From positions 1 to 52,560 of IMG/VR virus record IMGVR_UViG_3300033148_004975: a stretch of DNA of 52,560 nt. One strand, given 5' to 3'. This DNA is from a virus. The notes under the pieces were generated by a model. The model saw nothing but the letters and a program-made list of their open reading frames with translations, was not told the origin of the DNA and ran no database searches. Below, piece by piece: positions 42,112 to 51,948 of this stretch (the stretch's first letter is position 1; each line of letters begins with the position of its first letter). Both the position numbers and the translations under genes were made by a program.

Positions 42112-43254
42112 ATGAAAGTATTATATTGTGGAAATTATAGAGAACATACTGGATGGGGAAATGCCGCTAAAGGCTATATATTAGCGCTTGATGCGGTAGG
42201 GGTTGACGTTGTTCCTCGCCCTATACATTTTACAAATGATGGTGAATATCCAGAAAGAATAAAAGAGCTTGAACAAAAAAGTAGTAAAGGCTGTGATATT
42301 ATAATTCAACATACCTTGCCATGTTATTATCAATATTGTGGAAAATTTAAGAAAAATATAGGACTATATGTTACGGAAACTGATAATTTTAATAATACTA
42401 ATTGGACACAACATATTAATATAATGGACCAAGCATGGGTAGCTTGTACAGATTCTATAGAACATTCTAAAAATAGCAATGTAGAAGTTGATATTAAAGT
42501 TATTCCACATGCATTTGACATTTCTAAATATAACAATTATTATTCAAGAGCAGACATACCATCACTGAAAAATAAATTTGTCTTTTATTTTATTGGAGAA
42601 TTTTCTAGACGCAAAAATCTTGCCGCATTATTGAGAGCTTATCATACAGAATTTCATCTTACTGAACCAGTTGCGTTATTAATTAAAACTTATGTACGTG
42701 GTATGTCACCAAGTGAATCAATGCAACACGTTGTGGACTATTGTCGTACAATTAAAAATGAATTAAGATTATATTCAGATGTGGATGATTATCTTAATGA
42801 AGTTATTATAACGGATTTTATTAGCAATGATCAAATTATGCAATTACATGCTACATGTGATTGTTATGTTGGCCCATCATTTGGGGAAGGATGGAATATA
42901 GAGGCGTTTGATGCAATGGCAATGGGCAAAACACCAATATGCACTAATCAAGGTGGTCCTAAAGACTTTATAGCTAGAGAAAATACACGGCATAAAACAG
43001 AATATGGTGGGTGGTTGGTAGATGGTCATAAAGAACAAGTTTTTGGTATGTCTAAATGGGCTATGACGCCTAATCTATATACCGCTAATGAATATTGGAC
43101 AAATGTTGATATTTGTAAATTACGCAAGGCAATGAGAGACGCATATGAAAATAGCCAAGAAAAAGAAAAGAGGGCAATTTTTGGCTATCAGAGAGCCAAC
43201 GATTTCTCATATGAAAATGTTGGCAAAGTTATGTTGGAGATATTAGAATGTTAA
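42112..43254 (+). CDS. GT-B glycosyltransferase (family 4-like)
   Basis: 380 residues. MKVLYCGNYREHTGWG opens the N-terminal domain. YFIGEFSRRKNLAALLRAYH and GPSFGEGWNIEAFDAMAMGKTP, followed by TNQGGPKDFI, form the sugar-nucleotide site. Typical size for a retaining family-4-like enzyme. It starts on the base after the previous stop, so the two are probably co-translated in polysaccharide assembly. Confidence 0.85.
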   Translation: MKVLYCGNYREHTGWGNAAKGYILALDAVGVDVVPRPIHFTNDGEYPERIKELEQKSSKGCDIIIQHTLPCYYQYCGKFKKNIGLYVTETDNFNNTNWTQHINIMDQAWVACTDSIEHSKNSNVEVDIKVIPHAFDISKYNNYYSRADIPSLKNKFVFYFIGEFSRRKNLAALLRAYHTEFHLTEPVALLIKTYVRGMSPSESMQHVVDYCRTIKNELRLYSDVDDYLNEVIITDFISNDQIMQLHATCDCYVGPSFGEGWNIEAFDAMAMGKTPICTNQGGPKDFIARENTRHKTEYGGWLVDGHKEQVFGMSKWAMTPNLYTANEYWTNVDICKLRKAMRDAYENSQEKEKRAIFGYQRANDFSYENVGKVMLEILEC

Positions 43255-43412
43255 GAACAAGAGTAGAAATACTAAATTATCTTAACAAATCAATATTATA
43301 TTGGCGAAAAATAGCGAACGATAAAAATCATGAAGATAAAGAAGTAGCATGGTATTATTTAGATGCTTTTACAAGTATTAAAGAAGCCATTTTTGGCAAA
43401 ACAAAAGAATAG
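43248..43412 (+). CDS. 54-residue helical protein
   Basis: Overlaps the end of the preceding glycosyltransferase by 7 bases, with the preceding GAG (TTGGAGATATTAGA) as a possible ribosome site. Predicted helical, with two aromatic clusters (ILYWRKI, AWYYLDAF). It fills the gap before the next gene. No family is recognised. Confidence 0.5.
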   Translation: MLRTRVEILNYLNKSILYWRKIANDKNHEDKEVAWYYLDAFTSIKEAIFGKTKE

Positions 43413-43424
43413 ATAGGAAAAATA

Positions 43425-44447
43425 ATGAAACATATTGAATCAATAATTAGACAAAGCACAAGAGATGATGATTCACTTAACATAATATGCTTTCCTACTT
43501 TTGAAAGGACGGAAAGTTTTATTGCTAATAATGTTAATCATACCTTTTATGCTTTGCAACATCCATCATGGAAAACGTGGCACAAAGAATATGCTGATGT
43601 ACCACAAAATTATATTTTATTAAATCCACAAAAGGATGTACTACAACAACTTCCACCATGGATAACTCCAGATTTAGTTTTATCTCAAAATAGAATGGCT
43701 CATTTTAAAGTTGCACATCATTTTAGCACACTCTATAATATTCCACTTATCACAGTTGAACATATGTCATGTCATCCAACTACTGGAGAATTTTTTAAAG
43801 CAAAAATGAGAGAAATGGTAGGTGATATCAATATATTTGTCACAGATTTAGTAAGAAATAGTTGGGGGTGGCCAGATAGTTTTGGTGAAATAATACATAA
43901 TGCTGTTGATTTAAATCTATTTAAACGTGATATGAATATTAAAAAACAAAATTATATTCTTACTGTTGCTAATGATTTTGTTAATAGAGATATATATTGT
44001 GGATATAATATGTGGAAAGATACAATATCAAATTTGAAAGATGATATAAAAGTGCGATTAGTAGGCGATAATAAAGGCTTATCTATTCCCGCACAAAATA
44101 CCCAAGAACTTATTAGATTCTATAACGAAGCCGCATTGTTATTAAGTACAACGCTTGTTTCATCTTTGCCAACAACAATTATAGAAGCTATGGCATGTGG
44201 TTTACCAATAGTCAGCACAAAAACCACCATCATACCGACTCTTTTGGTTGAACATGAATATAATGGGTTTTTATCTAATGATCCACAACAATTAGCCAAA
44301 TATTGTGAAATACTAATAGAAGATGAAGAACTTAGAAATACTATGGGAAACAATGCTAGAAAATTTGTAGAAGAAAATTTTTCACCAGATAAATTTCTAC
44401 AAGCATATAAGGACGTTTTTACAAGAGCAGCTAATATAGTTAAGTAA
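43425..44447 (+). CDS. GT-B glycosyltransferase
   Basis: 340 residues. The donor-site motif SSLPTTIIEAMACGLPIVST, with its E and G, is preceded by LTVANDFVNRD and followed by a C-terminal helix (ARKFVEENFS) that crosses back, as in family-4 enzymes. The N-terminal half is divergent, with WITPDLVLSQNRM and ITVEHMSCHP. TAGGAAAAATAATG gives a fair start. Part of the glycan island. Confidence 0.82.
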   Translation: MKHIESIIRQSTRDDDSLNIICFPTFERTESFIANNVNHTFYALQHPSWKTWHKEYADVPQNYILLNPQKDVLQQLPPWITPDLVLSQNRMAHFKVAHHFSTLYNIPLITVEHMSCHPTTGEFFKAKMREMVGDINIFVTDLVRNSWGWPDSFGEIIHNAVDLNLFKRDMNIKKQNYILTVANDFVNRDIYCGYNMWKDTISNLKDDIKVRLVGDNKGLSIPAQNTQELIRFYNEAALLLSTTLVSSLPTTIIEAMACGLPIVSTKTTIIPTLLVEHEYNGFLSNDPQQLAKYCEILIEDEELRNTMGNNARKFVEENFSPDKFLQAYKDVFTRAANIVK

Positions 44448-44457
44448 GGAAAATCTA

Positions 44458-44943
44458 ATGGTAAAATTAAATTTAATTTATTTTGATGATGATATTTTAT
44501 CGGGTTATATTAACATTCATCCTTGGGCTATGTCTGAACAAGAAGATCCAATTGTTAGAATAGGCAACTTATTTAATTTAGGAATTTTTGTAGATGATTC
44601 AGAAGCTAATGAAATAATTGCAAATAAAGTTGTAGATTATTTATCTCCGCAAGAATTTGATCAAGCAATAGGAGAATGGATTAAGAAATTACGACATGGT
44701 GGACAATTAACTATTATTGGTACAGATTTATACATGGTATTAAAGGACGCTATATCTTTTAAAATATCTGCTAAAAAAGCCAATAAATTAATTTTTGGGC
44801 AACAATCACAGGAATTTATTTTGAAAAGACAATTGTTAAACTGTCGTGGTGTAGCACTTTTGTTAGAAAAGGAATTTGGGCTTGAAATATTAGAACAGAA
44901 ATATGATGGTTATAACTTTATAGTAACCGGAAGAAGAAAATAA
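44458..44943 (+). CDS. SAM-methyltransferase-like protein (divergent)
   Basis: 161 residues. KVVDYLSPQEFDQAIGEWIKKLRHGGQLTIIGTD resembles the late part of class I methyltransferases, where a helix is followed by K-x-G-G-x-L strand 5. The usual G-x-G-x-G SAM loop is not visible, so it is either truncated at the N-terminus or uses a different site. Sugar O- or N-methylation is a natural role in the surrounding glycan genes, but this is inference. Confidence 0.55.
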   Translation: MVKLNLIYFDDDILSGYINIHPWAMSEQEDPIVRIGNLFNLGIFVDDSEANEIIANKVVDYLSPQEFDQAIGEWIKKLRHGGQLTIIGTDLYMVLKDAISFKISAKKANKLIFGQQSQEFILKRQLLNCRGVALLLEKEFGLEILEQKYDGYNFIVTGRRK

Positions 44944-45758
44944 TGTATAGAAATAGTGAAATTATTACGTTTTGTAAAAATTGCATATTTTTTGATAGTA
45001 ATCAAATTAGATACTGTACCATTCATAAGTTAGAAAAATTAATACAACATGGTGGTAAATTAGTAACTAATTTTGATAAATCAGAAGATGATATAGAAAT
45101 TCATGATAGAGTATGCCGTTTCTATAGATCCCAACAATGGGGAGATTCATATGATAAAGAATCGTGGTATAAGATTGCTAGAGAAGAATCAAAAATACAT
45201 GTTGGATGTATTGTTTACGTTAAAAGTAACGATATTGGCAATGTTAATTCTCTTAATAATACTATAAAATATATAAATGATAGCGATATATTACCAAAAC
45301 AAATAATATTTGCAATTGATGCACAAGATCATAAATTAGTGGAGTGCATTAAATTTATAAGAAATAATGTTCCCAATACACTTAAATATACAATAGAAGT
45401 AATAGTAGATAAAGATAGGGCAACAGAAGATCATGTAATTAAACTATTGGCTAATAAATTCAAAACACAATACATCTTGTTTTTAATATTAGGTGAACCA
45501 TTAGAGAGAGACTATTTAACACAATTTGACAATATTATTAATGATGAATGTGCAAGATTTATTATGGCGATTGATAATGATAAATATCATAAAATGATAA
45601 TACAAAAAATGTGTATATTATTATTTAGGAATGAGCATCAGCCAATAATTGATATAATTAGAAAAGAAAGCAAAGACCAAGATGTTAAGTATCTATGTAT
45701 AGAAGATATACTTAATATTGATAAAAACAACGATGAAATTTCACAAATTGATATTTAA
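44943..45758 (+). CDS. Glycosyltransferase-like protein with N-terminal cysteine cluster
   Basis: 271 residues. The first 65 hold CKNC, a CTIH and a later C (about five cysteines), perhaps a metal site. From about residue 80, HVGCIVYVKSNDIGNVNSL, PKQIIFAIDAQD, then ILFLILGEPLERDYL read like a GT-A strand order with the metal-binding position degenerate. It may be a non-catalytic member or an unrecognised transferase. Overlaps the previous stop by one base. Confidence 0.5.
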   Translation: MYRNSEIITFCKNCIFFDSNQIRYCTIHKLEKLIQHGGKLVTNFDKSEDDIEIHDRVCRFYRSQQWGDSYDKESWYKIAREESKIHVGCIVYVKSNDIGNVNSLNNTIKYINDSDILPKQIIFAIDAQDHKLVECIKFIRNNVPNTLKYTIEVIVDKDRATEDHVIKLLANKFKTQYILFLILGEPLERDYLTQFDNIINDECARFIMAIDNDKYHKMIIQKMCILLFRNEHQPIIDIIRKESKDQDVKYLCIEDILNIDKNNDEISQIDI

Positions 45759-45770
45759 GTTGGAGTATTT

Positions 45771-46553
45771 ATGGATACAGCAAAAACAAACATTAACATA
45801 GCAGATATGCCACATATTGGTGTTATTATACCATGTCACAATCATGCACAATATGTTGATAAATGTATTATGAGTGTAATTAAAGAAGAATATCCGAATA
45901 AAAGCATTGTTGTAATTAATGATGGTTCATCAGATGATTCTGCTAAAGTTGTTACTGGATTAATGCAAGATTGTCAAAAAAAGACAGATAATACATTGTC
46001 TGGACATATTGGCAATACACCAATTATTTTATTTAATAATGAACAACCGCACGGCCCATCATATGCAAGAAATGTAGGATTTTCAATACTTGGAAATTCT
46101 GCACATGTTTTTGCTCCAATAGATGCGGACGATTGTTATATGAATGGAAAACTATTTAAATCAATGGTTGAATTATCTAAAGATATACAAAGAATTGGAT
46201 TAGTATATAGTGATGTAATAATTTATAATGAATTAAAAAATCATTATACCTATGAATATAGACAACCATATAGTAGACGAAGATTAGAAGTGGAAAATAT
46301 AATCTCAAATGCTCCACTAATTAATAAAATTGCAATTAATCAAGTTGGTGGCTATGATGAATCATTAAGAACATGTGAAGACTGGGATTTATGGTTGCGT
46401 ATTACTGAATATTTTGTTGCTATACATATACCAGAACCATTGCAAATGTATAGGGTGACTGGGAAAAATGCTACACACACAGTAAACATGGATCAATGGA
46501 GGAAGGATTTTCAAACTGTACAGTTAAAATTAAGAAGTAGAAAACAACAATGA
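45771..46553 (+). CDS. Family 2 glycosyltransferase (GT-A)
   Basis: 260 residues. HIGVIIPCHNHAQYVDKC, SIVVINDGSSDDS (nucleotide-binding strand), SYARNVGF and APIDADD (the D-x-D metal motif), then TCEDWDLWLRI with the acidic catalytic region (the ED in E-D-W-D). An inverting transferase using a UDP- or TDP-sugar, acceptor unknown. TTGGAGTATTTATG gives the start. The clearest GT-2 in the island. Confidence 0.93.
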   Translation: MDTAKTNINIADMPHIGVIIPCHNHAQYVDKCIMSVIKEEYPNKSIVVINDGSSDDSAKVVTGLMQDCQKKTDNTLSGHIGNTPIILFNNEQPHGPSYARNVGFSILGNSAHVFAPIDADDCYMNGKLFKSMVELSKDIQRIGLVYSDVIIYNELKNHYTYEYRQPYSRRRLEVENIISNAPLINKIAINQVGGYDESLRTCEDWDLWLRITEYFVAIHIPEPLQMYRVTGKNATHTVNMDQWRKDFQTVQLKLRSRKQQ

Positions 46554-47278
46554 CTCGGCCAGTAAGAAATATAGATATAATTCGTAAAAGCAAGAGAGAT
46601 CATAAAAATATTTCTATCATTATTTTGTCTACTACTACAGAACGAGAATGTGAATATAATAATAAAACATATATACCAACAGAAATTATAAAGTTACAAA
46701 TACAAACTATATATGAAACATTTAAAGGGGCCGACATCTTTGTTATAACAAAATCTTTACTTCCAACATTATTACCATTAAAAAATCAATATACGAATCT
46801 AAGAATATTATATCAACCTAATAATAACAATGAAAATGAATTATCTGATTTAAATTTAGTCTTTGCGGCTAATACAAATAAACATATAATAATTATTTCT
46901 GGTGCCATGTTATTTAGTAATAATGTTATAAAAAATATATTACAAGATAATTCAAGAATACTTATAGATAAAAATGATCCACAATTACCTAATACTGGAA
47001 TTGGTGTAACACTTAATAATAATAGAGTAGTTCACATGTCATATGATTTAAATCCAAAATGGGGCAAAATATTATATTTGAATCCAAAAGATTATTATAA
47101 ATTTCAAATGTTATGTCAATCTAATGATATTCATCATAAATTACTTTTCGAAGGTATAAATAAATTTATTAATAATGGTGGACAAATTTTAACATTTTCA
47201 CCTAAAAAATATTTTCTATCAAAAGTCAATAATAGGAACGATATTAAACGATACGTTAACTTAAAATTGGAGTTATAA
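46550..47278 (+). CDS. Possible GT-A-fold protein
   Basis: 242 residues, ATGA-coupled to the GT-2 gene. ISIIILSTTTERE at the start, then DIFVITKSLLPTLLP and HIIIISGAMLF fit the strands of a nucleotide-sugar fold, but the D-x-D position is not clear (ISGAML instead). The C-terminus is helix-rich. Call by context and strand pattern only. It could be a nucleotidyl- or glycosyltransferase. Confidence 0.48.
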   Translation: MTRPVRNIDIIRKSKRDHKNISIIILSTTTERECEYNNKTYIPTEIIKLQIQTIYETFKGADIFVITKSLLPTLLPLKNQYTNLRILYQPNNNNENELSDLNLVFAANTNKHIIIISGAMLFSNNVIKNILQDNSRILIDKNDPQLPNTGIGVTLNNNRVVHMSYDLNPKWGKILYLNPKDYYKFQMLCQSNDIHHKLLFEGINKFINNGGQILTFSPKKYFLSKVNNRNDIKRYVNLKLEL

Positions 47279-48099
47279 TGAAAGTAGTATGTAGACCAGA
47301 TGAATTGTTAACAGCTTTTCAGTCACCATTTGTAGATATGGGATTTGAATGGTCATTATGGCATGGCAAAAAATCAGAATTTGATATGTTTGATGAAGAA
47401 AAACCACATTTAGTTATCGCTAACACGCATGATTTGACCCCAGCCTTTATAAAATGCTTAAATGAAAATAAACATGTAGAATGTATATTATTTGATAAGG
47501 ATAAATATAGACACGATACAAATGCACTGGAATATGATTATTATATTATGAGTAAGAGAAATTTATCTGATGAATCAACAAACATAGACGTGGATATGGG
47601 CATATCATTGTTGAGTATTATGCAAAAGGTCTCCGCTATACCACATGTTGACACGACAACCTTTTACCCCTATGATTATAGTGATGAGATGGCATGTGAT
47701 GTTGGTGTATATGGCGAACAAAACGACTTTATATATAGCTTGTGTTATCCCATCAATGCTATACATATTAAGATATTTGGACCGCATGAATGGACACAGC
47801 CCCAATATATGGGGCTATTGTCGCATAAAGAGAGATTATCATTATATAAATCGGCCTCTGTATGCTGGGCTAATGATGTACAAGAAGCACTAAAAATAGC
47901 GGCATGTGGTGGATTTCCAATTAGTAATCAACAATTTATTGTTGATATATTTTTTGAAGAATGTTTAGTAAATAATGTAAAAGATATAAAAAAGAAAATA
48001 TCATTATCTAATGAGATACTTAGAAATAAATGTTACGATATTGTTGTAAATAAATATTCATCACAAAGTGTGGTTGAAAAGCTTTTAGGAGCGCTATAA
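47278..48099 (+). CDS. Glycosyltransferase-like protein (GT-B C-domain)
   Basis: 273 residues. MKVVCRPDELLTAFQSPFVDMGFEW at the start, then PHLVIANTHDLTPAF, and a C-terminal ALKIAACGGFPISNQQ, similar to the donor-site helix of family-1 enzymes (E-A-x-x-G-G-x-P-I), with the Glu just before as QEAL. Divergent elsewhere. Coupled to the neighbours by one-base overlaps. Confidence 0.58.
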   Translation: MKVVCRPDELLTAFQSPFVDMGFEWSLWHGKKSEFDMFDEEKPHLVIANTHDLTPAFIKCLNENKHVECILFDKDKYRHDTNALEYDYYIMSKRNLSDESTNIDVDMGISLLSIMQKVSAIPHVDTTTFYPYDYSDEMACDVGVYGEQNDFIYSLCYPINAIHIKIFGPHEWTQPQYMGLLSHKERLSLYKSASVCWANDVQEALKIAACGGFPISNQQFIVDIFFEECLVNNVKDIKKKISLSNEILRNKCYDIVVNKYSSQSVVEKLLGAL

Positions 48100-49022
48100 T
48101 GAATAATGTTTTAATATTAGGTGGTACTGGTTTTGTCGGTACAAATTTAACTAAGATGATGAAAGAAAATACTGCATATAATGTGCATTCTATTGGATCT
48201 AAATATGCAAATCTAATGGATATACAACAAGTTAAACTATTATATCAACAACTTAAACCAAATATTATCATTAATCTCGCTGGTGTAGTTGGTGGCATTG
48301 GTGCTAATAATAAATATGCTGGTGACTTTATTTATAAAAATCTCATAATCAATACTAATGCTATACATGAAGCAAGTAAATTAAAGAATTTAAAAAAATT
48401 TGTACAAATTGGTACTGTGTGCAGTTATGGCGATCAACCACCAGTACCTTTTAAAGAAGAATATTTATTTACTGAATATCCATCTGAAACAAATTCATAT
48501 TATGGTATGGCTAAATTAGTAACATTGCCAATGTTGTGGGCATATCGAAAACAATATAATTTTAATGGTATATATTTGATTCCCACAAATTTATATGGTG
48601 AGCATGATCATTTTGGCACAGAAAATAATCACGTTATTCCAGCAATAATAACAAAAATAAGCAAAGCCATATCTTTTAAACATAGCTATGTGAAATTATG
48701 GGGAACTGGAGAATGTAGCAGAGAATTTTTATATGTTGGAGATTTATGTCGTGCAATTATAATGGCAATTGAAAAATATGATAGCAAAGAACCATTAAAT
48801 ATTGGTTCTGGACAAGAAATTACAATACGTGAATTGGCAGACTTAATAGCCCAATTAATGAAATATGATGGACATATTATTTTTGACGATAGCAAACCAG
48901 ACGGACAAAGAAGAAGATGTGTAGACTCAACGCGGGCACATAACGCACTAAACTGGAAAGCTACAACTAATTTAGTTGAAGGATTACAAAGGACTATCAA
49001 TTATTATCAGGAAATTTATTAA
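48099..49022 (+). CDS. NAD(P)-dependent sugar epimerase/reductase, GDP-L-fucose synthase-like
   Basis: 307 residues. The Rossmann loop GGTGFVG (8-14), LAGVVGGIGANN after the second strand, GTVCSYG at the catalytic Ser/Cys strand, and YYGMAK with the catalytic Tyr and Lys are the order of GDP-fucose synthase (WcaG/Fcl). It converts GDP-4-keto-6-deoxymannose to GDP-L-fucose, giving a donor for the nearby transferases. The matching GDP-mannose dehydratase is not in this window, so it may come from the host or lie outside. Other short-chain epimerase roles are possible. Confidence 0.83.
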   Translation: MNNVLILGGTGFVGTNLTKMMKENTAYNVHSIGSKYANLMDIQQVKLLYQQLKPNIIINLAGVVGGIGANNKYAGDFIYKNLIINTNAIHEASKLKNLKKFVQIGTVCSYGDQPPVPFKEEYLFTEYPSETNSYYGMAKLVTLPMLWAYRKQYNFNGIYLIPTNLYGEHDHFGTENNHVIPAIITKISKAISFKHSYVKLWGTGECSREFLYVGDLCRAIIMAIEKYDSKEPLNIGSGQEITIRELADLIAQLMKYDGHIIFDDSKPDGQRRRCVDSTRAHNALNWKATTNLVEGLQRTINYYQEIY

Positions 49023-49264
49023 TGGTAAAATCATATATTCCATTATCTCGTGAAATATGTAAAGCTTGTTATGAAATCGTTCGTGTGGGATTTTCTGTAC
49101 CAGATGACATTTGGGCTATTGCTGTACCAGAACGTCTTCAAGAATCCACTTTATGCTTTAATTGTTTTACTCGTCTTGCAGATGAGCATTTATTACCATG
49201 GGATAAACATATTAAGTTTTGGCCCGTATCTCTTATAACTCATTTAAAACCAGTTGAAAATTAA
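49022..49264 (+). CDS. Small zinc-ribbon-like protein
   Basis: 80 residues. ICKACYE and LCFNCFT give a double CxxC pattern 37 residues apart. The spacing between holds a WAIAVPERL strand. The start overlaps the stop of the epimerase (TAATG). No known partner. Confidence 0.62.
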   Translation: MVKSYIPLSREICKACYEIVRVGFSVPDDIWAIAVPERLQESTLCFNCFTRLADEHLLPWDKHIKFWPVSLITHLKPVEN

Positions 49265-49286
49265 TTTTATAGAAAATATATAGAAA

Positions 49287-49496
49287 ATGGCAAATAGAAC
49301 TTATTATTTTAAAGATAGAAAAAATAACATATATGTATATTGTCCTAAATGTGGTATAGAACAAGAATTATTGATAGATAAAAATTGGTATGATATTGAT
49401 AGAAATGGAGTAGTATTTCCTGATTTTGTATGTATGGAACCATCTAGAAAATGTAATTACTCTGCACAAATAGAATTAATAAATTGGAAAGGATGA
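49287..49496 (+). CDS. Small zinc-ribbon protein
   Basis: 69 residues. CPKCG near residue 16, with later cysteines in VCMEPSRKC, forms a probable zinc ribbon between beta strands (YYFKDRKNNIYVY). It sits between two glycan-island genes. Function unknown. Confidence 0.6.
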   Translation: MANRTYYFKDRKNNIYVYCPKCGIEQELLIDKNWYDIDRNGVVFPDFVCMEPSRKCNYSAQIELINWKG

Positions 49497-49497
49497 A

Positions 49498-50358
49498 ATG
49501 TTAACAGTTATCTTTAGCAAAGATCGCGCTTGTCAATTACATTGTTTACTTGAATCAATTTTTTGTTTAGATAAAGAACAAATATTTGAGCCTACAGTTA
49601 TATATAATTATTCATCAGATATTTATAAAAATGCATATGGAAAGTGCATTAAATATTGGTTAGATAAATATAATAAAGATAAAAGAAAACTATCATTCCT
49701 ATTAGAATCTAATTTTAGAAATGATTTATTACACACAATAGATAATAACAATCAATATTATAAACATAGTGAATATTTAATGTTTTTAGTAGATGATATG
49801 ATTTTAATGAAAGAAATTAAATCTACTTGGAATGAAATGCAACAAATATTAGATATGCCCAATATGTGTTGTTTATCATTACGATTGGGCAGAAATACAA
49901 CGTGGCAATATCAAACTAATTCACGTTTATCTTTACCATCTTTTAAAGAACATGGAAATTTACTTTGGTGGAATCGTTTTTCGTGTCCAACAAATACAAA
50001 CTTTAATTATCCACTTTCAACTGATTCTCACATATATAAACGTAATTTTATAGTACCAATAACTAAACAAACAGAATTTAAGAATCCTAATCAATTTGAG
50101 GCAAATTTACAAAGATTTGTTCGTAAATGTCCACCATATATGTCTTGTCTAAACGAAAGTGTTTTTGTTAATAATGTTATTAATATATGTCAATATGAAT
50201 TTAAAAACAAATATGGTGTTGATGTATTTGAGTCGTTAGAAAGTCTAAATGAAAAATATATGCAAGATCAAATTATAGATTTTGCAAATATGGATTTTGA
50301 TAGTGTTAACGGTTGCCATTGTGAAATTCCACTGAAATGGAGAAAATTAGATGACTGA
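49498..50358 (+). CDS. Glycosyltransferase-like protein (GT-A)
   Basis: 286 residues. LTVIFSKDRACQLHCLLESI resembles the start of GT-A enzymes, and MFLVDDMILMK supplies a D-D acidic pair at the metal position. The FSCPTNTNFNYPLSTDSHIYKR segment is a conserved-looking middle region. I recall similar unnamed phage or environmental transferases. Donor and acceptor unknown. The start follows the zinc-ribbon gene by one base. Confidence 0.65.
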   Translation: MLTVIFSKDRACQLHCLLESIFCLDKEQIFEPTVIYNYSSDIYKNAYGKCIKYWLDKYNKDKRKLSFLLESNFRNDLLHTIDNNNQYYKHSEYLMFLVDDMILMKEIKSTWNEMQQILDMPNMCCLSLRLGRNTTWQYQTNSRLSLPSFKEHGNLLWWNRFSCPTNTNFNYPLSTDSHIYKRNFIVPITKQTEFKNPNQFEANLQRFVRKCPPYMSCLNESVFVNNVINICQYEFKNKYGVDVFESLESLNEKYMQDQIIDFANMDFDSVNGCHCEIPLKWRKLDD

Positions 50359-50491
50359 TGGGCAAATAATGGAAATGATATATCGTATTATTTCATATGC
50401 TGATTATGATTTATATACTGAATGGCAAATCGAACCACCAAATGAATCATTAGAAAAAGAATTGATCTCTATTGTTAGAGAATATATATAA
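50351..50491 (+). CDS. Possible 46-residue protein
   Basis: Overlaps the preceding stop by 8 bases. The frame encodes 46 residues with aromatic residues (SYADYDLYTEWQIE) and an acidic C-terminus. It has no separate ribosome site, so coupling would be needed. It fills most of the 170-base gap before the next gene. Confidence 0.42.
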   Translation: MTDGQIMEMIYRIISYADYDLYTEWQIEPPNESLEKELISIVREYI

Positions 50492-50528
50492 TGAATATTA
50501 AATAATAGCATATTAGAAGAGGAAAAAT

Positions 50529-51401
50529 ATGGTAAAAGTTGCTGCTGGAATGATAATTTTTAATGGTAATTATGTTTTAGAAGAATGTTTAGAGTCGATG
50601 TATCCGCACGTCGATCAAATACTTATTGCAGAAGGTCCAGTACAATTCTGGCAAGAACAAGGATATACTACATCTGACGATGGTACTAATGATGTTATTC
50701 ACCAATTTTATGATCCAGAAAATAAGATTACTATTGTACACGGACAATATCAAGAAAAAACAGAACAAGCAAATGCTTATATGAAATATCTTCGTGATGA
50801 TATTGATTATATATTTAATATTGATAGTGATGAATTCTATAAAGATGAAGATTGGGGCCGCATTAAAAATATTTTGAATACTAAAAAATATTCTGAAATT
50901 CAATTTCGATCACATACATTTTTTGGTGGTTTTGAATATTTAATGGGTGGATATGAGGCAACAGTAAAATATGTTAGAATACAAAAAGTATATCCTGGGG
51001 CAAAATGGAAAACACATAGGCCGCCTAGAATAGAACCCAAAAGATGGGTAAATTATCCTCCCTGTGTTCTTACTCATGAAGATACAGACGACATTAATAT
51101 CAGAATGTACCACTATTCTTATGTCTTTCCTAAACAAGTTAAACAAAAAGCTACTTACTATGAATTAGTTATTGATAGCAGCAATTGTATTGAAAATTAT
51201 TATGAAAATGTTTGGAAACCATGGGTATTAGGTGATGAACGAGAAAAACAAAAAATAGAAAACAAATATAATGGTGTACATAAATATAAAAAACGATCAA
51301 TGGCATTTACAAATAAATTTACTGGAGAACATCCCAAAATTATTCAAGATAGATTACCAAAACTAAAAGAAATATTCAATCAACAATTATTAACGGTATA
51401 A
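50529..51401 (+). CDS. Family 2 glycosyltransferase-like (GT-A)
   Basis: 290 residues. VAAGMIIFNGNYVLEECLESM, DQILIAEG, then YIFNIDSDEFYKDEDW with D-S-D as the metal motif, and RSHTFFGGFEYLMGGYE. The second half (MYHYSYVFPKQVKQKA) is typical of GT-2 proteins used in polysaccharide or protein glycosylation. AGAGGAAAAAT gives a strong start. Substrates unknown. Confidence 0.82.
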   Translation: MVKVAAGMIIFNGNYVLEECLESMYPHVDQILIAEGPVQFWQEQGYTTSDDGTNDVIHQFYDPENKITIVHGQYQEKTEQANAYMKYLRDDIDYIFNIDSDEFYKDEDWGRIKNILNTKKYSEIQFRSHTFFGGFEYLMGGYEATVKYVRIQKVYPGAKWKTHRPPRIEPKRWVNYPPCVLTHEDTDDINIRMYHYSYVFPKQVKQKATYYELVIDSSNCIENYYENVWKPWVLGDEREKQKIENKYNGVHKYKKRSMAFTNKFTGEHPKIIQDRLPKLKEIFNQQLLTV

Positions 51402-51407
51402 ATAAAT

Positions 51408-51947
51408 ATGGACGATACAGATATAAAAGAACAATTAAAACAATTATTATTAGATGTACAGCAACTAAATAATAATAAATACCCACAACATTGGGCACAT
51501 TTTATAGATTGTGTTAATGCTTATAAAAATAAGATTACACGTGTAATTGATGTTGGTTGTGGATCTGGAATATATTATAAATTATGTAAAATACATTTTC
51601 CAAATATTAAATATTTTGGCATAGATAGATCTGCACAAGCAATATCATTGGCTATGGAACATTGGAGAGCCACATGCTTTGCACAATTAGATTATTGTGA
51701 ACTTTCTCCAAGATATTTTACTGATAAAGATCTATTAAACATAAATTTATACAATGGCCAATGGAATTATGCACATATAAATCATTTATTAAATTTGGGT
51801 ATACCAATAGTTTTAATGCACGGGGTAAATATAAGAAAAAACAAAGAAATACCACGCTTCATAATTAATCATAATTATATTTCTCTATTTGATTTAGCAG
51901 ATAAAGACGAATCAATATTTAATATTTCTATGGTAAAAGGATTATAA
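51408..51947 (+). CDS. SAM-dependent methyltransferase
   Basis: 179 residues. VIDVGCGSGIYYKLC is motif I (SAM loop), and IKYFGIDRSAQAIS with the acidic D is motif II. The end of the Rossmann core is seen as IPIVLMHGVNI. Compact, class I. Likely to methylate a sugar or another small acceptor in this island. Starts 6 bases after the glycosyltransferase. Confidence 0.8.
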   Translation: MDDTDIKEQLKQLLLDVQQLNNNKYPQHWAHFIDCVNAYKNKITRVIDVGCGSGIYYKLCKIHFPNIKYFGIDRSAQAISLAMEHWRATCFAQLDYCELSPRYFTDKDLLNINLYNGQWNYAHINHLLNLGIPIVLMHGVNIRKNKEIPRFIINHNYISLFDLADKDESIFNISMVKGL

Positions 51948-51948
51948 A

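Noticed and set aside
51397-51404. T4-like late promoter TATAAATA
   Set aside because: It stands only a few bases before the ATG at 51408, leaving no room for a leader, and such strings arise by chance in A/T-rich DNA.
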